Assembly (NCBI RefSeq): GCF_030730875.1
Contig: NZ_JAVAMA010000011.1
Span: 124,001 to 188,000, forward strand
Source of the DNA: Sphingomonas sp. DG1-23
GTDB lineage: Bacteria; Pseudomonadota; Alphaproteobacteria; Sphingomonadales; Sphingomonadaceae
DNA: 64,000 bases
Reading direction: 5' to 3'
A program made the translations under genes and the position numbers. How positions within the stretch are numbered: position 1 is the stretch's first letter; the number at the start of each line of letters is the position of its first letter. The notes below the pieces were generated by a model that saw nothing but the letters and a program-made list of their open reading frames with translations, was not told the origin of the DNA and searched no databases. Positions 59,213 to 64,000 of the stretch are shown here, in pieces.

Positions 59213-61360
59213 TCAGTTCTGCTTCGTACCGGTGATCTGGGTATTCCCCTGACACCGCGTATTGCCGGGTCCCGCATAGCTCCAGATCGAGGTGCCGAGG
59301 AGCTGCGAGCTGTTGAGTATGCTGACCGACAGGCCCTCGGTCGTCTCGCCCGGGCCGTCGTCATAGGTGCCGCTGACCGATCCCTTGAGGCCCGCCGGAT
59401 CGTCCTTGCTCGCCATGGTGAAGTTCAGCGCCACGCCGTCGAAGGTTGTGGTGTAGGCGGTGTCGGAGACCTTCGCGAGCGTCACGGTGAAATTGTTGTT
59501 CTCGTTGGGGCACAATCCCGGCTGCGACTGGCTGGTCGTGGTGGAGATGCTGTTGATCGCCCAGGTCCCCTCGAACTGGCGATTGATCGTGAACAGCACC
59601 GTGGCGGTGCGCGACACGCCATTGCCGTTCCGCGCCCGGAACTGCAGCTGGTCGGTTCCGAAATATTGGCCGGCCGGCGTGTAGCGCAACAGCCCGTCGA
59701 TCCCGATCGTCGCCGAACCGTGCGCCGGATTCTGCACCATTTCGATGCTTTCGGCCCCGCGTACCTGCAGCTGCGCGCTGAGCGCCTTGCCCTGGATCGT
59801 CGTTACCGCACCGTCTTCCGCTCCCGGCAGCTTGATGACCAGCTGGCCGCCCAGCGTGATCGGCTCGCCGCTTTTGGAAAGGGTGAACGCGAAGTCGACA
59901 TTCTCCGAGGGCGGGTCGCCGATATAGGAGAATACCAGCGAGATGGTGTCACCCGATCCGCCCTTGGCGCCGACGATGTTTCCGTTCGACACGCTCTGCA
60001 GCCCCACCTGCGCCGCCGGCACATATTGTACCTTCTCCATCGCGAAGTTGGCCATGGTGGTGGACAGGCCTTCGGGAACATACGGCAGCTGGGCGACCAG
60101 ATCGCTCAGATGCTTGAACCCGCGCTGGATGTCGGCCGCAACGCCCGGATTGACCCGGATCGTTTCGCGCAGGCGGAAGCTCTTCGACTTCTTGTTCTCG
60201 AAGCCATAGGATCCCGCGACGGCAACCGCACGCACCATGAGGCCAGCCTGCCCCGTGCTGCTGTCCGCCGAGGTCAATTCGAATTCCGACGCATCGACGC
60301 AGGTGTTGACGAGCTTCGCGACCGACGCCTTGGCCTGCTCGATCGCCACGGCCGCCTGAACGAACACCACCAGGCCGGCGAGCTTGGTAATCGTCGCATC
60401 GGGAATGATGATCAGTGCCAGCCCGGTCAACAGCCGGACCGCGGCGAGATTCTTGGCCGCGACGAATTCCACCATCGATGCATCGCAAGCCTGCTCGTTG
60501 AAGGCCAGTGTTCCGATCCGCGCGGCGCTTGCCGCGGCAATGTTGGGAGTCAGCATTTGCGCCAGCGCAGTCGCGTCGGCGGCGCTCATCGTCGCCACTT
60601 GCCCGAGCGCGGCGACCAACTGGTCGCGATAGCCTTGGTAGATGTTGCGCTGATTGGGCGTCATCCGCGCGCCCTCGCTGGTCACCAGCGCATCGATGCC
60701 GGCAATCGCCCGATTGACCTGAGTCGTGATGGTCGCCCGCGCATCGGCGACGGCCGGGGCCGCGCCGATCGTCAGCGGCACGCTGAAGCGCTTGTCGCCG
60801 ACCTGCACGGTCAGCAGATGGTTGCCCGCCGGAAGGTCGGTCGGGATCACGAAGTTGAGCGCGCTCGCCGAACCGCGATAGACGGTGATGGTCCGGCTGC
60901 CCAACGTCGCGCTGTAGCTGGTCGCAGCCAGTGCCAGATTGTCGACGGTAAGCGCCCCGAATTCGCCCGGCACCATGGCCGTATTGTTGGCGAGCGTCAC
61001 CATGGTCGCGGTCTTCTTCACGGCGATCGTCGTCGTGGCGGTGCCGTTATTGCCCGATTTGTCGGCTGCGGTGCCGGTGCAGGTGATGCTGGTGTCGACG
61101 GCGACCGCGGTGGTCACCAGCAAATTGCCGGTCAGCGTCCCGCCGGTGCAGCTCAACGTCACCGGTACCGATCCGTCGACCGCGTCGCTCCCCGTTGCGG
61201 TGATCGCGATCGTCTCGCCACCCTCGATCGTCGATGCCGAGGGGGCCAGCGACACGATTGGAGGCGTCGAATCACTCGCCACTACCGAGCCTCCGCCTCC
61301 TCCGCCCGAACAGGCCGCCAGCACGGTCAGACTGGTCATGAGCGAAATCGAACGACGCAT
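59213..61360 (-). CDS. Large surface lipoprotein with Ig-like/cadherin-like domains
   Basis: From the ATG at 61360 (MRRSISLMTSLTVLAACSGG, 715 residues) a lipobox ends at Cys17 and a glycine run follows. Residues about 30-115 look like an Ig-like or HYR-type domain (PPIVSLAPSASTIEGGETI). A mostly helical middle of about 250 residues has no recognised family. Near residue 530 there is a cadherin-like tandem-type segment (GSATIGIDGLLRYTPAGQYF). The last 120 residues (FEGTWAINSISTTTSQSQPG on) form a beta-rich domain with paired cysteines. It should sit on the outer membrane. Function is unknown; adhesion or matrix binding is a guess from domain type. Confidence 0.8.
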   Translation of the reverse strand: MRRSISLMTSLTVLAACSGGGGGGSVVASDSTPPIVSLAPSASTIEGGETIAITATGSDAVDGSVPVTLSCTGGTLTGNLLVTTAVAVDTSITCTGTAADKSGNNGTATTTIAVKKTATMVTLANNTAMVPGEFGALTVDNLALAATSYSATLGSRTITVYRGSASALNFVIPTDLPAGNHLLTVQVGDKRFSVPLTIGAAPAVADARATITTQVNRAIAGIDALVTSEGARMTPNQRNIYQGYRDQLVAALGQVATMSAADATALAQMLTPNIAAASAARIGTLAFNEQACDASMVEFVAAKNLAAVRLLTGLALIIIPDATITKLAGLVVFVQAAVAIEQAKASVAKLVNTCVDASEFELTSADSSTGQAGLMVRAVAVAGSYGFENKKSKSFRLRETIRVNPGVAADIQRGFKHLSDLVAQLPYVPEGLSTTMANFAMEKVQYVPAAQVGLQSVSNGNIVGAKGGSGDTISLVFSYIGDPPSENVDFAFTLSKSGEPITLGGQLVIKLPGAEDGAVTTIQGKALSAQLQVRGAESIEMVQNPAHGSATIGIDGLLRYTPAGQYFGTDQLQFRARNGNGVSRTATVLFTINRQFEGTWAINSISTTTSQSQPGLCPNENNNFTVTLAKVSDTAYTTTFDGVALNFTMASKDDPAGLKGSVSGTYDDGPGETTEGLSVSILNSSQLLGTSIWSYAGPGNTRCQGNTQITGTKQN

Positions 61361-61579
61361 AAAACCCCCTTGAATACTCTCGCCGCTCGCGCGGACGCTG
61401 GCGTTGCGGAATGGTCGCCGGCGCGCGCAGATGCTCGACCGGCACGACCCGGCACCGGGCACGTGCCACGCCGGCGACACTCCCCCGGCCCGCAAAATGG
61501 CGGCGCGACCGGGGGGCGAGTATCCCCTTTTGTGGGGTGAAGTTGGTTAGAAGTGCCGCGATCCGCGCGATCCGCGCGA

Positions 61580-63499
61580 TCAGCGCGGGGGGATGCCGGT
61601 CAGCGCGCGCGCGACGAGATCCGCCTCGGTCATGGCGAGAAGGCGCCCCGCCCCCATGACTTCGACGAATTTGGCGCGAGGCAAGACTTCCTGCCAATAA
61701 GCGCGCACATCGGCGGGATCGTGCAGCGCATCGTGCTCGCCGATCAGGACCGTCCAACGGCAATGTTGCGGGCGCGGCGCGGGGCGCGTCGCCGTCGCCA
61801 TGGCGATCTGCTCGTTGACATAGCCGGCGACCCTCCCGGTCGCGAACATCCGGACCGCCCGGTAATAATCGCTGCGAACCTGGGGATCGCGGATCGCCTC
61901 CAGATCGGGCGGGCTCCCGGCGAACGAGCGTTCCATCATCCGCGCCACCCGTTCCGGAGTCAGGTGCGCCGATATCAGGCGCACCATCATGGCGACGAGG
62001 CGCGGATTGCGGAAATAGGCTTCCTTGACCGCACCCAGCGGGCCCCAGCGCCGTCCCTTGTCTTCGGTGTGCGGGTCGGGATTGACCAGGACGACGCGGT
62101 CGATCAGTTCGGGCGCCGCGTCGGCAAGCGCCAGCACGTGCTGGGCGCCGCCGCGCGCGACCACATCCAGTGCCGGGATTCTGAGCTTGCTGCAAAGCGA
62201 CACGACGTCGCGCGTCGCGATGGCGAAAGGGTCGTGCGCGCCCGGCTCCATTCCGTGAAACGGATCGGACATGCCGAAACCCGGCCGATCGATGGCAATC
62301 GGCCGGCCGCCGGCCGCCTGCAGCGCCACCACCAGCGCGCGGCTGACCGGACGCGAGGTCATGCTGCTGTGAACCACCAGCACCGGCTTTCCCGATGCCG
62401 GACCATAATCGCTCCACGCGATACGCGTCCCGTCGCCGCGCGGCATCATACGGAGCGGCTCGGCATGATCGTGCGCGAGCGCCACCTGCCCCTGAGTCGC
62501 CGCCGTGGTGCAGGATAGCGCCTGCGCCTCGATCACGGCGCGCGCCAGCGCCGCGGCGCTGGAGACGCCGAGGCAGTCATAGATCCGGTCGAGTTCTTTC
62601 TTCGCGGTGGCGCGCGAGACGCCAAGCCGCTGCGCTGCGGCATCGCGCGACAGTCCCTCGGCGATCAGCGAGGCGAGCGCCGCCTGACGCGACGAAAGCC
62701 CCCAGATGTCCTCGAGCAGCCCCGCGGCATACCCTTCGGGGAGAACACCGAAAGCCAGCGACGCGAGGCTCGCGACCAAGGCGGGCAACCGGTCGACGCC
62801 AACGCGGCGCATCGCTTCGGACAAGGTTTCGCGGGCCGTGTCGTACGCGATGTCCAGTTGTGCGGCGGCCTGTTTGATCGTGCCGCACCGGATGGTGGCC
62901 ATGGCGACGCGCGTCTGCAGCCCGGTGAGCCCGAACGTCTCGCACGCGGCCTTGAGCGGGGTCGCGCGAAGGCTGGTTATCGTTGCCAGCACTACCACGT
63001 GACCGCCGGCGAGCTCGGCTCGAGCCCGGATTTCGGACGGCAGTATCCACGAAGCTGCCTGGACGGCGGCGCCATAAGCAAAAATCACCGGATCGAGCCC
63101 GCCATCGCCCGATTCGATGGCCACCGGTGCGACGCAGGTTCGTCCGGTGCGGAGCACCTGGCCGACAACAGCCGGGTCGATATACCGCTCCGCCTTCTCG
63201 GCGACGAAGACCGGGCTCGCCGCGACTACCTGACCCGACATGTCGACCAGGGCCGCGGCGAGGCTGTCGGGACTGAGCAGCGGATAGATTCGCATTTCTT
63301 CCGAGCCGAAATCCCGGCCCAGATCATGTTCGATCGAATCCGCCGCGGTGCGGGCGGATTCGATCATCGTCTCCGGGTTGTCGAGCCAGCGCCGCATCGC
63401 GCTGTGGAAGCCCGCCACCGCAAACTCTCCGCCCCGTCCAAAGCCACCATCATCGGCCCTTCGGCCCCGGTCGGCGGAGGGAGGTAACGTCGAGGTCAT
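61580..63499 (-). CDS. Double LuxR-like HTH regulator fused to a catalytically degenerate alpha/beta-hydrolase domain
   Basis: The ATG at 63499 (MTSTLPPSADRGRRADDGG, 639 residues) is the first good start. Residues about 25-180 are a possible sensor domain (LVDMSGQVVAASPVFV). A first HTH-like segment is GLTGLQTRVAMATIRCGTIK (about 190-245) and a second, clearly LuxR/GerE type, is GLSSRQAALASLIAEGLSRD with RLGVSRATAKKELDRIYDCL (about 267-325). An alpha/beta-hydrolase domain fills 350-639 (KPVLVVHSSMTS, AIDRPGFGMSDPF, LIGEHDAL). Its nucleophile elbow reads VVARGGAQ, with Gly where Ser is expected, and the His position reads GAGRLL. Thus it may bind a ligand rather than hydrolyse it. It is divergent from a TonB-dependent receptor. 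Confidence 0.86.
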   Translation of the reverse strand: MTSTLPPSADRGRRADDGGFGRGGEFAVAGFHSAMRRWLDNPETMIESARTAADSIEHDLGRDFGSEEMRIYPLLSPDSLAAALVDMSGQVVAASPVFVAEKAERYIDPAVVGQVLRTGRTCVAPVAIESGDGGLDPVIFAYGAAVQAASWILPSEIRARAELAGGHVVVLATITSLRATPLKAACETFGLTGLQTRVAMATIRCGTIKQAAAQLDIAYDTARETLSEAMRRVGVDRLPALVASLASLAFGVLPEGYAAGLLEDIWGLSSRQAALASLIAEGLSRDAAAQRLGVSRATAKKELDRIYDCLGVSSAAALARAVIEAQALSCTTAATQGQVALAHDHAEPLRMMPRGDGTRIAWSDYGPASGKPVLVVHSSMTSRPVSRALVVALQAAGGRPIAIDRPGFGMSDPFHGMEPGAHDPFAIATRDVVSLCSKLRIPALDVVARGGAQHVLALADAAPELIDRVVLVNPDPHTEDKGRRWGPLGAVKEAYFRNPRLVAMMVRLISAHLTPERVARMMERSFAGSPPDLEAIRDPQVRSDYYRAVRMFATGRVAGYVNEQIAMATATRPAPRPQHCRWTVLIGEHDALHDPADVRAYWQEVLPRAKFVEVMGAGRLLAMTEADLVARALTGIPPR

Positions 63500-63783
63500 G
63501 CCGATAAATCTCTCAGGACAAACAGATTCGTTACCAGGGAAGGTACACGGTGGTTCGACGCCCGGCCATGGGCGATCGTCAAAGCGCCCCATGGCCGGCA
63601 GCTGGCCCTCGACACGGTCCGGCGGGGGTGACCTGCCGAAATTGGCCGTCCGAATTCGACCACGCACGGCCAAGCGCTGAAGATGCCGGAACCGTAACAA
63701 TCGCCGCGCAATGGCCGCAAATTGACCATCTTTGATGATGTATTCCGGCACGAACAAAGAGGCAGCGCGGATAGGCTCAAGGC
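63500..63783. promoter_or_regulatory. Divergent regulatory region between the LuxR-hydrolase gene and the TonB-receptor gene
   Basis: This 284-bp gap holds both upstream regions. A TTGACC at 63722-63727 could be a -35 for the receptor, but no good -10 follows at standard distance. No clear palindrome was found. The arrangement suggests that the regulator controls one or both genes. Confidence 0.35.
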
Positions 63784-64000
63784 ATGACGGGCAACATTCC
63801 TGCCGTGATCGAATCGTGTCGTCCGGCGCGCACGGACCGGCGAAGCGCATGCACGCTTTGGGCCGCAATCGCGACGCTGTGCGTGCCGAATGCCGCGTTC
63901 GCCCAGGCGGAAGCCGAGCAAGAAGCTTCCGCCGACCAAAACGAGATCGTCGTCACTGCGAGGCGGCCGCGGGAATCGGCGATAGGCGAGGCAGAGCCGA
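63784..64000 (+). CDS. TonB-dependent receptor, N-terminal part (truncated by window edge)
   Basis: Seventy-two codons are visible from the ATG at 63784. A signal peptide with a hydrophobic core (LWAAIATLCVPNAAFAQA) is followed by an acidic linker and the TonB-box-like EIVVTARRPRESAIGEAEP. The IVVTAR pattern is widespread in sphingomonad outer-membrane receptors. Plug and barrel lie beyond the window. Such proteins import ligands across the outer membrane using TonB energy; the ligand is unknown. It is divergent from the LuxR-hydrolase regulator gene. Confidence 0.8.
   Translation, partial: MTGNIPAVIESCRPARTDRRSACTLWAAIATLCVPNAAFAQAEAEQEASADQNEIVVTARRPRESAIGEAEP

Noticed and set aside
59147..61540. 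797-codon plus-strand open frame opposite the lipoprotein gene
   Set aside because: The translation is Arg/Gly/His-rich with no domain. The minus frame has a lipobox, Ig-like domains and a terminator. Long antisense frames are expected in high-GC DNA.

Overview
The window is high-GC DNA that looks like a chromosome segment of a sphingomonad (Alphaproteobacteria, Sphingomonadaceae). The reasons are the IVVTAR-type TonB box at the right end, the alphaproteobacterial bS21 gene, the frequent GTG/TTG starts and 4-bp start/stop overlaps, the polysaccharide cluster style and the many PAS/HWE-type sensor kinases. No rRNA, tRNA, CRISPR array, insertion sequence or phage gene was seen.

Region 1 (1-29079) is an exopolysaccharide/capsule locus, nearly all on the minus strand and read from about 27480 down to 1. 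It holds a SAM methyltransferase, a Wzy/ligase-type membrane protein, a Wza-type export lipoprotein, a Wzc-type tyrosine autokinase, a zinc-dehydrogenase/Gfo-Idh fusion, an asparagine-synthase-type amidotransferase, a heparinase II/III protein, a Wzx flippase, an acyltransferase, a second methyltransferase, a glycosyltransferase, a second polymerase-like membrane protein, a second dehydrogenase fusion, a second heparinase II/III protein, another glycosyltransferase, WecB, WecC and a truncated RTX protein. The initiating polyprenyl sugar-phosphate transferase (27772-29079) is divergent on the plus strand. WecB/WecC predict UDP-ManNAcA; the AsnB-like enzyme may amidate a uronic acid, and the heparinase-like proteins may cut or edit the polymer. 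This gene set differs from a classical gellan/welan cluster.

Region 2 (29115-40449) holds an uncharacterised membrane-anchored protein, an FKBP isomerase, rpsU, an OmpR/EnvZ-type pair behind a 24-bp palindrome, a Tat-lipoprotein intradiol-dioxygenase homologue, an MHS-type MFS transporter, a lone receiver, a TPR hybrid kinase and an EAL protein.

Region 3 (40450-49276) begins with a compact mini transcription unit (21-codon ORF, long hairpin, terminator). It continues with sugar-nucleotide genes (ugd, rmlB, rmlA), the sulfate-activation operon cysD-cysNC-cysQ, and a multi-pass membrane protein fused to a SET methyltransferase domain. REP-like inverted doublets lie in the gaps here and at 34.6 kb.

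Region 4 (49364-59009) is dense in signalling genes: a CHASE4-HAMP kinase with a REC-GGDEF-EAL regulator, a CoA-ester lyase, an HWE kinase with a receiver, and a PAS kinase with a receiver. Region 5 (59213-64000) has a large Ig-like lipoprotein, a regulator with two LuxR-like helix-turn-helix segments fused to an alpha/beta-hydrolase that has lost its nucleophile, and, divergent from it, the start of a TonB-dependent receptor.

The most interesting candidates are the pseudo-hydrolase regulator with its divergent receptor, the membrane SET fusion, the RTX protein with a transglutaminase-like triad, and the duplicated heparinase/dehydrogenase modules around the amidotransferase.
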